This document shows, in pieces, positions 22,355-33,680 of a DNA stretch of 64,000 bases (positions within the stretch are counted from its first letter, which is position 1; every line of letters starts with the position of its first letter). The notes under the pieces were generated by a model. It searched no databases, was not told the DNA's origin, and saw only the letters and a program-made list of their open reading frames with translations. Made by a program: the position numbers and the translations under genes. Source of the stretch: Dolomedes plantarius (Eukaryota > Arthropoda > Arachnida > Araneae > Dolomedidae); the NCBI GenBank assembly GCA_907164885.2, contig OU015496.1, positions 105,834,315 to 105,898,314 on the forward strand, given 5' to 3'.

Positions 22355-22506
22355 AGAATGTAATTTAAGGGTGCGCGTTATACGCCGGATATAAAAATGA
22401 TAGATTTAAAAATAAGAAAGAGATGAACATAAAAAAATTAGATTTCTACATGTACCTAAATGCTGTTTATTTAAAAGAAATGGCATACCTTATGAACTTA
22501 AAAATT

Positions 22507-22640
22507 TTAATTATCGGATAACATGAATTGTTCGTCATATTCGTCTTCCGTTATATCTTCAGGCACATCGTCGAACTCTGTTTCTGAAAGAAAGTTCTGA
22601 TTCCTAATTCCCCGAATTTCTTCGAGTCAGAAGTGCGTTC
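22507..22640 (-). pseudogene. C-terminal remnant of a Tigger/pogo transposase
   Basis: The minus strand reads an acidic end, TEFDDVPEDITEDEYDEQFM, then LSDN and stop at 22507. This is the type of tail carried by pogo/Tigger transposases. No upstream domain is left. Confidence 0.5.
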
Positions 22641-22729
22641 TTACCCCCTGTTTGCAGAATTATTTACTCCCTGAATCATTTACCTCTCACACATATTGTT
22701 CCCCGTTATCGCTTGTCAATTCACTATAC

Positions 22730-23472
22730 CAGGGGTTCCCAACCTTTTTATAGTACCGTACCTGTACGTTGTAAACAATTTGATGACGTATCGGTAGACC
22801 AAAAATTTTGAAATGGAGAATAAAATGCAACGGAGAACATTTGTAATAAAGACAAGAAACTTGGGATATATTTTTATTGCTAAACATATACATAAAATAT
22901 AATAATCACTTTAAAAAATATATAATTAGTGAGAAGGTTGGGCCTGTTTATTATTAACTAAAGAAGTAATATCGGGCTCAATGTTCGTCAGTTTAAGGCG
23001 AAGATCCGATTCAATGTCCAGCAAAGCTCTATATTTGGTTTTCATCGCAGTCATTGCAGAAAATCTCTTTTCACATAAATATGTGGTCGAAAATGGCATT
23101 AAAAATTTTACTGCTTGGCAAGAAACTTCTCAGACACAGTTATAATTCTCAAACACAGTTACAGACGCAGTTATAATTCGCAGGCGATTGCCAAATTTTT
23201 ATGGGGTGGTCATAGATAACAAATTCAGGTATAGGCGGCATTTTTTGAGATTAGGTAAATCCCATTAATGTATTACAACACAAACAATGGATAAGAAATC
23301 CAAACTAAAATATTAAAAGTATGGATTATTAGTTATTATAGTCATTTCTTTTCTTTTTTGTAATACAGATTTTTAATAGATTTTTGTTTTTAATTGTAAA
23401 ATCATTCGCGTACCGGTAGCTGCTTGTCCGCGTACCGGTGCTGGTACGCGTACCCAAGGTTGGGAACCACTG
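22730..23472 (-). mobile_element. hAT (Buster-like) element with 8-bp target duplication, 743 bp
   Basis: The ends CAGGGGTTCCCAACCTTTTT and its inverse CCAAGGTTGGGAACCACTG are flanked by CACTATAC on both sides (22722-22729 and 23473-23480). The duplication fits the nnnTAnnn pattern of Buster-type hATs. Inside is the C-terminal end of a hAT transposase, so it is a deletion derivative of an autonomous element. It sits within the Tigger remnant. Confidence 0.88.
22926..23118 (-). pseudogene. C-terminal hAT dimerisation domain, ZBED5/FAM200-like
   Basis: The minus strand reads KFLMPFSTTYLCEKRFSAMT, then KTKYRALLDIESDLRLKLTN, IEPDI, VNNKQAQPSH and stop at 22926. The order CE-FS-(S/A)-KT-KYR-L-E-DLR-L-I-P-I is the hAT C-terminal dimerisation region as seen in Buster-derived ZBED5 and FAM200-type proteins. 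The catalytic domain and BED finger are missing. Confidence 0.75.
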
Positions 23473-23665
23473 CACTATACCATTGTACGAAAGCCTGGGA
23501 GAAACCTTCGAATGAATGACTTCAAAAGATAAGAGCATCGTACATGTACATTTCAAGTTTCTTTGTCAAGAAAAGAGTGCGCGTTATACGGAGAATATAC
23601 CTAAAAAAAATTTTAAAATGTGGTTTAAAATTATAGATGCTCGTTATACGCCGGAAAATACTGTA

Positions 23666-25090
23666 GGTATATATATTTGTAATTATAAAATTTTTGTTTT
23701 ACAAAAGGTTGAACTAGATAGTTAACAAGCAGTGAATTTAATTAGTTAAGGCAGCGAATTTAATTAAAGCAGTAAATTATAATTCGACTCACGCAGAAAG
23801 ATTCTCCGTACAAAATTCCGAGTTTCTTAATTAAATTTTCGGGTAAGTATGCTACAGTTTAATGTAAGGAAAAAATACACCGCAGTAAATTAATAAACCC
23901 TGTATTATTTGAATGGATAATCCTTTGAATGAATAATGTGTTGAAGTGTCATGTTTGAGAAAAGCTAAGATAAATAGCTTCACCTATCCTACCCCAAACG
24001 ATAAACATTACATTAATACACAGAACTCTTTATCGTTCATAGACATGGATTAATTTCTCCTGTCTCCCTCTTGTTAAGCAGTTAATGAAAAAAAATGTAA
24101 GTGATGTTAGTTTATGATCAGATTTACCGCAGTATCGACCTATCTATTTAGCCTTCTTAATAATACCTAAATTTCATATTTTGCCCCACACAAAAAATAG
24201 ATAAAAATAATTCTATCGATTTCATATTTTTTCTGTTGAAATGTATAACATGAGGATAGATAGGTTTCGATGTTTTAATTTTTGCGACGTAAAATGTTCT
24301 GTGGACCTTCAAAACACAACGTTTGACCTTTATCGGCCGCATTCCACTCTTTTGACGTTACACAGCAGTTGCGCCGCATACAAGCCGCGATACCATGTAA
24401 ATCACCAAGGGGTAACTAGAGTGAATACAGATTGATGTGCTGCATGCATATGCTGGGCCCAATTTAGAAAATTCTTGACTATAGGCACAACTCGGGATGA
24501 TGGCTCCCTAACACTGATGTGGGCGTAAAATTTCCAAAATTGACACACACACCAAAAAAAAATAATAATAATAATCATGAATCATTGTGAAAGTTCCATT
24601 TTACCAAGAACTGGCTATTTGGAGTGTAGAGACCTAGAACATTATCAAATAACAAAAAGCAATACAACATAGTAACTTCGTCATTAAAACACCAATACAA
24701 TACAACCAGAAAAACTTGTTAATCCCTTATATTCACTATATCATACATATGATGAACCAATCAGTCAAATTTGAAAGGATATATAAAAAAATTGCTATTA
24801 AAAAAAGTTAAAAAAAAAAAATTGAATTCGATATTTTTTCTCTTTTTCTTTCAAAATAAATTTTTTTGGGGGCCCCCAACATTCGGGAGACCCTAGGCCC
24901 GGGCCTAATGGAAAATCAGGGCCTGTGTATATGTGCTTTTAAATTGGAGAGCTTTCTAAGATGCCGCCGTTGCGATCGGAGATACTTATTTACTGTTTGT
25001 TTTGTTATCCACAATGAGCTTCACTTTGAAGGTGTAAGGCAAAAGATTTCACTGTCGAATTATTTTCCTTGGTTGTTTTGTCAAATGTAC
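23666..25090. other. Spacer without recognised gene
   Basis: Nothing convincing on either strand. Around 24868-24925, GGGGGCCCCCAACATT and CAGGGCCTG resemble a worn hAT end similar in style to the element at 58692. The predicted short frames have no recognisable content. Confidence 0.4.
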
Positions 25091-25092
25091 TA

Positions 25093-26505
25093 CACTCATG
25101 GACAAAAAAATTAGCGCACCAAGAAGGAGTCGTCAAAATGAAACGAAATTTTACATACGTAATGACTACTTTGATATAAGTAAATGATAAGAAAATCAAA
25201 GAAAAAGGATAATTTATTTCAGAGAAAAAGGAAAAAGAACGGAGGAGTTAATACTCCGTTGGACCCCCTCTAGCGCGAATGCACGATGCGATACGATCGG
25301 GCATTGAGTCATACAAGTTCTGTATGATGTCTTGAGACATTTCGTTCCATATTTGCTGTAACCTTGCCTCTAGTTCGTTCAAACTCGTGGGATGCCCAAC
25401 TCGTCGTCCCAAATGATCCCAGATATGCTCGATTGGAGACAAATCTGGGGATCGGGCAGGCCAAGGAAGGGTAGTAACAGTGCGGAGACAGTCTTGTGAC
25501 ACCCTTGCCGTATGAGGCCGAGCATTGTCTTGTTGAAAAATGGCTCCTGGGAGCCGTTGCATGAGTGGCAACACATGTGGTTGCAGGATTTCATGAATAT
25601 ACCGCTGGGCTGTCATGGTGCCACGGAACAATACTAGGGGTGACCGTGTATTGTAGGCAATGGCACCCCATACCATCACACCAGCTGTGGGAGCGATGTG
25701 TCGCTGTACAGCAAAGGCAGGATTGAAGCGTTCACCACGGGCTCTCCACACACGAACACGATTGTCATCACTGCGGAGAATGAATCTGGATTCGTCGCTA
25801 AAGACGACCTAGTTCCATTCCGCTGCAGTCCAGTTTCCTCGTGCGCGGCAAAACTCCAAACGGAGGCGTCGATGGGTGGGCGTCAAGGGCAGCACACGTA
25901 ATGGGCGCCGCGATACCAACTGTCCTTCAGCCAGGCGCCTTCGTATGGTTCGAGAAGACACAGAGGCCCCTAGTGAAGGTGCTACCTGTGCCTGGATGGC
26001 GGCCGATGAAGCAGTTGGCTGTACGCGTGCATTTCTTACGATGTGGCGGTCTTCTCGACGACTGGTCTGTCGAGGGCGTCCTGAGCCTGGTCTTCGTGTA
26101 CATGACATCTCTCGGGTCCACTGGTCCCAACACCTCCTCACAACACAATCAGAGCGGCCTAATTGACGAGCTACTCGCCTAGCTGACCACCCAGCTTCCA
26201 TCATCCCGACGATTCTCCCCCTCTCAAACTGCGACAACTGCTTATATTGTCTTCGAACACGGCGTAATGGCATGTCTATCTCAGCTCTTCCTTTGTAAAT
26301 GTTTCAGCACACTCAAACAAGCTTTGGTTACCTGTTCTATACTCCACAGAGTACGATGTTCAACGCCCTCTACCGGCTATACGTAATGCGCAATCACGCT
26401 GCATTTCTAATCATTTGCATATCTCCCCGACACGTACCTTCATTGCAAGTTTCGTTACGATCCCGCAATTATTTCTTGGTGCGCTTATTTTTTTGTCCAT
26501 GAGTG
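25093..26505 (-). mobile_element. Nearly intact Tc1-like transposon, 1413 bp
   Basis: The inverted ends CACTCATGGACAAAAAAATT (AGCGCACCAAGAA continues) are almost perfect on both sides and are flanked by TA. The transposase gene fills most of the element. I recognise this lineage as very common in araneoid spider genomes. Confidence 0.9.
25248..26273 (-). pseudogene. Tc1-like transposase with one premature amber stop
   Basis: Read from the ATG at 26273 to the stop at 25248, the gene has 341 codons in one frame. The only break is a TAG at 25809-25811, in TAAEWN-stop-VVFSDESRF, where related proteins have Gln (CAG to TAG). Domains: N-terminal helix-turn-helix (LSQFERGRIVGMMEAGWSAR), second helix-turn-helix with basic GRPRQTSRR, first Asp in FSDESRF, second Asp in FQQDNARPHTA, Glu in LSPIEHIWDHLGRR, and an end in RARGGPTEY. 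Only 32 residues separate the second Asp from the Glu, two fewer than in typical Tc1. One base change therefore separates this copy from an open frame, so it is young. Confidence 0.88.
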
Positions 26506-26586
26506 TATTTTATAACTGTAAAGAAAAACGGTGGAACCGATCTAACCGGTCACTCCTCTAAACGGCCATATTTTTATCAGAACCGA

Positions 26587-26682
26587 TTAAGGGTGCTGTG
26601 TGCTAACCCTATTGGATTCACTCTGCTCAGTGTTAACCTATGGAGAAAATTTGTCCAAGGATTGCCGACTTGGATTTAAAGT
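26587..26682 (-). mobile_element. TTAA MITE, one end only
   Basis: TTAA then GGGTGCTGTGTGCTAACCCT and CAAGGATTGCCGACTTGGAT match the complement of the right end of the MITE at 27774-28272. The rest is missing, and a different repeat starts at 26686. Confidence 0.6.
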
Positions 26683-26685
26683 TTA

Positions 26686-27111
26686 ATAAAAAGAACTTTT
26701 TACATACCATGTTTTTAAATTTTCTGTTGAATCATATAAACTTGACAATTCTATCTATTAATAAATACTTAAAAAAATTTTTTGGATGAATTATCCCACC
26801 AACTTGAAGGAAAATGATCAAATGCGTAATCAATCGTTTAGCACGGGAATTGAGTTTAACTTTTCATTCCCGTCCCGTTCGATAGATGGCTGCACCATTC
26901 TACCAAACAAAATTAACTGAAAATGCATTCAAAACTGCTTAAAGATGGCTAAAAGTATCAAAAGAATGCATTGTCATTGTGTTCTGAGCTATTCTTAAAG
27001 TTTCAAATGTCTAGCTAGTAGGGAAGTTAGTTAAAAATCGATTGCAAGATTTATACTGGACAAACACATAAACAAACAAACAAACAAGAAAGCGAGTTAA
27101 TAAAAACATGG
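26686..27111 (+). repeat. Dispersed repeat R2, copy 1
   Basis: About 430 bases starting TAAAAAGAACTTTTTA and ending GAAAGCGAGTTAATAAAAAC, with an (ACAA)n run near the end. A second, clearly similar copy lies at 54436-54864 in an hnRNP L-like intron. No coding sequence; class unknown. Confidence 0.7.
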
Positions 27112-27773
27112 TAAAAAAGAAATTGTACTTCCAAAAACATTTGATACACATTTTTCCTACATGTTGATGTCTGTTTTAAAAATGCTCCATGGTTTAAAAT
27201 AAATGAGCGAAGGTTAGTGCATTTGAAATTAAGCTCATAGTATAATTAGCAAATAAATGTGTTTTGGAAATACCAAGATTGCGATCTGAAGCAGTTTTAA
27301 TGAACAGTTTATGTACAAACAGCTGACGTCTGACTAGGGTTAATCATGCGAGTACCGCAAAGTAATGACGATGAATGGTGCATAAAGCCACGTAACGAAT
27401 ATAAATACCGTAAGGGGGCGGGGATCATTAACCTGAATGTAACTCATGAAAGAGAAGAATTATATATTTTCTGTATTTAGTCCACAATTTTAAATCAAGT
27501 CTCCCTCATACTTTGAAAGTTCATATCCAAATCGATGGATATTCTCTTTCTGTATGCTTATAAACATGAATTAGATGAAGGGAAAAATTGATTTTATTTG
27601 AATGAGACTAGCAAAAAATTTGCATGAACAAATTCATTTTTATCTTTATTAATTCATAAAATCATCAAAGTTTTAGAGCTTTAAAATGCATGTCAGGTGA
27701 AGTAGCTAGCTATAATAAAAATGTTAAAATTGTTGTCATATTTCGCAGTATGGAATATGTTATTCTCTTTGAT
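27112..27773. other. Spacer without recognised content
   Basis: AT-rich sequence; no gene, repeat family or RNA recognised. Confidence 0.4.
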
Positions 27774-28272
27774 TTAAGGCTGTTGTGTACTAACCCTAAA
27801 GGATTCACTCACCTCAATGTTAACCTATGGAGAAAATTTGTCTACTTTTTACAGCTACATAAATGCTGATAATTCAACATAAATGGTATTTTCAGATAGC
27901 TTGGACTTTTCTGCACTTTGCAACAGGATTCATTTAATAAATTTCGTCCACCAAAGAAATTTAGGAGCGTTTGAAACACACTACACCAGATTTTCCCCCT
28001 AATAATAATTCGTTTCGTTAATAACTTCGTTTAAGTTTCACCTAATAATAATTTCGTTTTAAATATTGCAATTAAACTTTAAAATATTATTTGTATTTTT
28101 TAAAGCGAAAAATGCCCCAAAGTGTAAAATTTCTTTCTCTATTACGGAATTTACGGAATACAATTAAAATAAAAAATCCTTTAATCCAAGTCGACAATCC
28201 TTGGATACATTTTCTCTATAGGTTAACATTGAGGTGAGCGAATCCAATAAGGTTAGTACACAGCAGCCTTAA
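27774..28272 (+). mobile_element. MITE with TTAA target site, copy 2
   Basis: TTAA, then GGCTGTTGTGTACTAACCCT at the left and the inverse GGTTAGTACACAGCAGCC, then TTAA at the right. The body parallels copy 1 (14901-15324), sharing GCAACAGGATTCATTT and AATGCCCCAA, with a roughly 40-base partly duplicated CGTTT-rich stretch extra. Confidence 0.7.
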
Positions 28273-28747
28273 ACTTATTTCGACATTCAGTGTTTTCTTA
28301 CGTATGTTTATCTATGTTTATACGCACTGATTATGAATATATGTGGAAATGTACAATGTTATAACATTCAGGAAAGCTAATGTATCAAATTCCTATCGCT
28401 TTTTTTAAAAAATCTATTTATTTTTTTCTCTTTACATTTGAGGAACGTAAGTCTGAACACTTTTTCAAGATCTTGTTAAAGTCCTTCGAAATGCTGAGTG
28501 GTATTTTGAGTTATGTTTTTATCTCTGCTTCTATTCATAGCAAGAAACACTCAAGGCTAAAAAAGTACTCCCGCGATAAAAACGGAGTCCAGTGAAATCA
28601 TTTAACGATTGCTTTGAAATATATATTTCATATTATAAACACTCGGTTTTTTTTATTTACTTATTTTACAAAATTGAGCTACATTAGTTTCTATTTTCAT
28701 ATAGAACTACGAAATATCTGTTGACTCATTAGACGTTATTCCCTTTA

Positions 28748-29400
28748 ATATCGTTTATTGATTTTGAATCGGTTGAACGAAAGAATAAAAAACTCATAAA
28801 AATATTAAAAGAAATTTAAAAATAAAAGAATTGATGAAGTTTTGCATATCTTTAAAAAAAAAAACCTATTCTACACGAATGAATCGCTTCTTCACGAGAT
28901 TCACAGAGCTAAACTTCATATCTAATGTCATTCAAAATACCTTTTAATGTGCATGAACCTGATGGGCTCATGCACTCTTTCCATCACCCAAAATTATAAA
29001 TATGATGAGACTGAAATTTGAAAATGAGGCTCTGACGAAGCATGAAATTTTTATCGACAGATAAGCAGAGGCGAATTACTGCATAGACGCGCTCTTAATA
29101 AGGCCTCTAAAAATTAGGTTTTCATCACTACCTGAATAAGAGGAAAACTATTTTTTGTAAATTAACTGATGAGCAGATGGTAACTAATTGTCAATAATAG
29201 CGTTTATTGATTTTGAATCGCTCTTTCCGTCACCCAAAATTATAAACACGATGAGACTGTAATTTGAAAATGTTGTGGCTATGACGAAACATGAAATTTT
29301 TATCGACAGATAAGCAGAGGTGAATTACTTCATACACGCGCTCTTAATAAGGCCTCTAAAAATTAGGTTTTCATCACTACCTGAATAAGAGGTAAACTAC
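28748..29400 (+). repeat. Direct duplication of ~175-450 bp
   Basis: CGTTTATTGATTTTGAATCG occurs at about 28750 and 29203. A 175-base block starting CTCTTTCC(A/G)TCACCCAAAA is repeated (28974-29147 and 29221-29400) with few differences. A mariner end begins exactly where the second block stops. Confidence 0.7.
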
Positions 29401-29565
29401 AAGGTGCGCCCATAAAGTAACCGGGCTATTTTTTATAAATAAGAAAAATATTATCCACCTTCAAATAAATTTATCTCCTTCAAAATAATCACTAAAGGAG
29501 TATATGCAAATTTTCCAACGTTTCTTCAAGTCATCGAAACACTGTTTATAGGCGTTGGAACTAAC
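29401..29565 (-). mobile_element. Mariner element, terminal fragment
   Basis: The minus strand ends in CCCGGTTACTTTATGGGCGC, a mariner-type terminal repeat. Upstream it encodes the last residues of a transposase (FDDLKKRWKICIYSFSDYFE then GDKFI, stop at 29461), the usual W-X-K-C-I...YFEGD ending of mariner. Similarity to mariner stops at about 29565, where a Tc1 element starts. Confidence 0.7.
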
Positions 29566-31007
29566 GTTTAACAAACTACATGAAATATTTTGAAAACATA
29601 GTAAAACTTTATTTTTAAGAAACCAGTAATCAAAAAGTAACAAAAACTTTATCCCGCAAAAGTCATCGTACACTGAAATATTTTCGGATAAATTCATAAT
29701 TATAATTATCGTCTGGCGCTTTATTTTCATTTTTGAATTGTGGTGGCATTTAAAATATCGTTTGGCTTTAATTTTTGCTTGCCTACTCCGTAATTTATTA
29801 TTTAAAAATGGCTCGTAGTCGTAAAGAAACAACAAACAGCATTCGAAAATTGATTATTTTTCATCATAGTAGTAGTAAATCAGTTCAGAATATTGCTAAA
29901 TTACCTAATTTATCCCATTCTACTGTGCAGTATGTGATAAAACGCTTTAAAGAAGAAAATCGGATCGAAAACGAGGAAAGAAAAGGTCGTCCGGCAATGT
30001 TAACAAAACGTGATCAGAGATTTATAATTAGAAAATTTGTAAAAATTCACGTTTGAGTACTGTAAAAGTTTCTGCAGAATTTAATGAAACATTTTCCGCT
30101 TCAATTTCACCTGAAACTGTTCGACGAGTTCTCGGAGCAGATGGATTACATGGGCGTTCTGCCCGTAGAAAATTTTTTGTGAGTGAGAAAAACAGAAAGC
30201 TTAGGTTTTCCTTCGCACTGTCAATGATAAATAAGCCCCAAACGTATTGGAATGTCTTATTTGCCGATGAAAGCAAGTTTAACATTTTTGATTCCGATGG
30301 GTGTATAATTGTATGGAAAAGAAAAAATGAGGAACTTAATCCCAAGAACTTAGTAGGAACAGTTATGCATGCCAGTGGAGGTATCCTTGTGTGGGGGTGC
30401 ATGTCAGCACCAGAACTAGGAAATTTGGTATTTATTGATGGCATAATGAATCATGCTGTTTTTATAAATATTTTAAGAGACAATTTAAAACTATCAGCTC
30501 AAAATTTGGGTATTGGAAACAACTTTGTTTTTTTTATCAAGATAACGATCCTAAGCACACGGCTCTCAACGTTCGCATCTGGTGTCTCTATAATTGTCCA
30601 CAAGTTTTGAAAACACCACCTCAATCGCCAGATTTAAACCCAATAGAACATATTTGGAGAGAACTGGAGGTTCGAGTACAAAAACACGAAACCAAAAGCT
30701 GTTGTGGATGCTAAGGAATATTCTACTAAATATTAATTTAACGAAAAATTAGAATATTTACTAATATGTAGAGATTTTTTACAAGAGTACAATGACTTTA
30801 ATGAGATAAAGTTTTTGTTACTTTTGGATTATTAGTTTCTTAAAAATAAAGTTTTACTATGTTTTTAAAATATTTCATGTAGTTTTGTTAAGAATAGATT
30901 ATAGATCTTATTATTAAATACCCATTCTGAAATATTCATTTTAATTAATGGATAGACCCCTATTTCATTGAAAATTGTAAGTGTACGAACACTTTTGAGA
31001 GCCACTG
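29566..31007 (+). mobile_element. Tc1-like transposon, left end missing
   Basis: The right terminus, GTACGAACACTTTTGAGAGC then CACTG at 31007, is next to TA. A subterminal inverted repeat of about 110 bases pairs 29566-29680 with 30780-30895 (AACTACATGAAATATTTT and its complement). The outermost ~110 bases present on the right are absent on the left, where a mariner fragment adjoins. Confidence 0.75.
29808..30716 (+). pseudogene. Tc1-like transposase with frameshifts
   Basis: The start MARSRKETTNSIRKLIIFHH leads into a helix-turn-helix. The frame then shifts near 30045, continues through VLFADESKFNIFDSDG (first Asp) and shifts again near 30525. It then reads YQDNDPKHTALNVRIW (second Asp) and [15 protein letters not shown] (Glu). 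There are 34 residues between the second Asp and the Glu. The gene is dead, but the catalytic triad is still encoded. Confidence 0.8.
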
Positions 31008-31009
31008 TA

Positions 31010-32505
31010 CATTTCTTTTTTTTTAGTCCTGAAAATAAAAGTGGTTACTTATTGGCGGTAAGCTATAAAATTCGATCCAAAGAAATTTAAGGGTTTGGGG
31101 GCTCAATATTTGTTTGCACTCTAACAGGGTATAAACTTTTTTTAAAAAGGAAATTTTAATTTCCTTGGCTTTAAACATGCTACAGAGCTTTTAGAATCAA
31201 ATAACACAAACTGTACGTTTCTAGAATAATTATGCTATCAGATACATTATTTTGTGCCCTTTATGCATACACTGCTATACATCAGTACTCATGTATAGCA
31301 GGAGGTTACATCACTTAATGGAACCTCCAGATTTGCTATCTCTAAACAAATATATTTAATATTTCAAGCAGAGTATCCCAAAGAAGTTTTTTGAGCGTTC
31401 ATTTATTATATTTTCTTAAAACCATCTTCAGGATTTTGGATTGAGAGCAAAACTTTTGAAAATATTTTCTCTAAATAAGGATTCCAGAAAAAGGTTTCTG
31501 AGAAACTTTTTTTTTTATTTTGCCCTTTGAAGTATCAAATTTTTTATAAACCTTGGAGAGAAATTATTTTGAAAACTTCTAATACATCCGAAGGTGAGAA
31601 AAATGTGCATATAGAGCTTTTGGTTCAGAAGATATTTCCAAAACAAAATGCGCTTAAAATTTCTTTAAAAACAAAATTTCAAACTAGTGTTCAAGTGTTT
31701 GCATATGTAGCTCTTCCAATGATCTTATAAATACACATTTGAGGAAAAAGAATACCCAATTTTAAGTATCGCTAGAAGGGTGAGGGGTGGGAACGAATGT
31801 TACACTTTAGGTCTTTAGTATACTCAACAAGCAACTGCTGGTAAGTTTCAAATGAATATGCATACATCTCCCCCACTGTCTTAAAAAAAAAGATAAGTGT
31901 TACAAAATGACATATAGTTAACCTTTATTATGCAAACAGCTGATTTTAGAAAACAAACAAACAAAAAAGAGTTTATGACCACAGCATGTACATTTTGAAA
32001 AAAGTTAAATAAAATGTGTGCATTATGTAGGTCAAACAAAACAATCCATTGAATTATAAGCCTGTGAATCTCTTAAAGCTTTAAAATGTTTACTCGAGTT
32101 CTGAACTTTAGTGAATTTCCTGTAGTTTGACATTTACTTGTGGTCCAGTGTATTTCTTAGCTTAACTCATTTTATTATCTTAATGAACTTTTTTTAAAGT
32201 TACTTTGAATGTACTTTTTTTTTTTCAGGTTCGAATTTTAATAAATTTTTCAAGCCGAAGAATTAAGAACAAACTTTAGCATCTCCAGATTCAGTGCAGC
32301 AATACAAATATTACCTTTTGCTTTCCTGTAATATATATTTCTACCAGATACACCATAAATGGCCTTACCTGACCAAATTACCATGAAATTATTTTGATAC
32401 ACGTGTAAACTAGTAACTGATGTGTCTAATAAAAACCCTTATTCTCAAATTCACCTCTACAGTTATTTCAAAGCATGAAGATAGTCTTTCACAGTTCTAC
32501 AAGGA
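31010..32505. other. Spacer without recognised gene
   Basis: No convincing coding sequence or repeat family. A poly-T run precedes CAG at about 32216-32228, but no exon follows it. Confidence 0.35.

Positions 32506-32507
<2 letters not shown>

Positions 32508-32536
<29 letters not shown>
32508..32536. repeat. (TA)n microsatellite
   Basis: Short TA tract. Confidence 0.9.
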
Positions 32537-32542
<6 letters not shown>

Positions 32543-32559
32543 CTATACTACAGAAACCT

Positions 32560-33200
32560 GAGGGCAAAGTCCTTAGGTAAACAAAAAAAAAAAGGGTGAC
32601 AGAGAAAACTGCAAAGAACACAATATAGAAAATGCATAAATAAGAAAAGCAACTCCGATAAAATTATCATGTGATCCCGTACAGAAAGCTTCCAGATTAA
32701 GGCAGAGCAAGACATGATGTGTCGGTTGCAAACCTGAAAGCAGACACTACAATTCCATGTGGGCTATCGGGAGCCATTCAGAGTCTTGATCCAGATTTTA
32801 TTTTTAATACAGTTTAGGGAGTCAGATAAAAGAATCCTTTATTTTCGGCTTTGTTATCTTGCATGCAGTTTTAGAAGGAATTTTATCGGGAACGCAGAGG
32901 GATATTGAAGTTCCTCTTTGCTAAAAAGTCTGCTGCCTCATTTCATGGTATGTCACAATAAGATGGTATCCATTGCAGGACAAAACTTTTTTGGAATCAG
33001 TCATAGATTTGATTATTGTTCTGCACTCTTGTATTTTTAAGCATGAAAGTTGATTTTGATTCACTATAGTCTAAATGGCAGCAGAAGAATCAAGAGAATT
33101 AAAACTCTGGAAAAATCTTTTTTTTTCAAATCGACAAGAGCTACCTGAAGGCCAACTATTTCTCCATTGAAGGCTGTGTTGTAATAACCCAGTGGTAGAT
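32560..33200 (-). pseudogene. LINE-type ribonuclease H domain relic
   Basis: Translating the minus strand in shifting frames gives AFNGEIVGLQVALVDL, then SDSSAAI, KIQECRTIIKSMTDSKK, QWMPSYCDIP, NEAADFLAKRNFNIPLRSR and VSAFRLATD. These are the ordered landmarks of the RNase H domain at the end of LINE ORF2 proteins (AFDGE, SDS-AA, W-PSH-GI-GNE-AD-LAK, FRL-TGH). Several stops and frameshifts show it is long dead. The clade is not clear. Confidence 0.55.
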
Positions 33201-33680
33201 AATGAAAAAATAAGGAGTTACATATACCCTCATTCTCAACTTAGAGCCATCTGTTTAAACCATTCACTTCATGGATAACGTTCAACTGTATCCATGGCTA
33301 TGGAAAATATAATTCTTGGGTCACAGTGTAATTTTATAATTGGTGAAAAATACTAGGAAGTTCAGATGGATTACAAGGCAATAGAGGAGCTGGGTCAAAG
33401 TGTAGTTCATATTGCAATTTATCTGTTACAGCACATTGGATGTATCCCAGCTGGGTCTTCGTGGTTCATCATTTAAAGTAAAATCTTTAGGCATCTGGGA
33501 AAATCTATCTCAAACAGCTTTAAGTTTGAAATTTGGATTTCATGTAACAGGCTCCTCTATCCCATAAATTGTAAGAGCACATGTAAAAAGACATAGAGCC
33601 AAAATTTGCAAATGTTCAGTGTTATTTATCAGACTCCTAGAGGTTGTTATTAAAGAATCCCAACAATATTTCATATCAGT

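Larger units (their letters stand above)
22355..23663 (-). mobile_element. Tigger/pogo-like 3' part, interrupted by a hAT element
   Basis: The right end, GTTATACGCCGGAAAATACTG, is followed by TA at 23664. The subterminal motif GTGCGCGTTATACG recurs in the same direction near 22370 and 23578, as is usual in Tigger 3' regions. A transposase tail lies at 22507-22640. A hAT element (22730-23472) is inserted inside. The left terminus was not found. Confidence 0.6.

Noticed and set aside
25841..26182. Plus-strand frames of about 100 codons
   Set aside because: Antisense to the transposase at 25248-26273.
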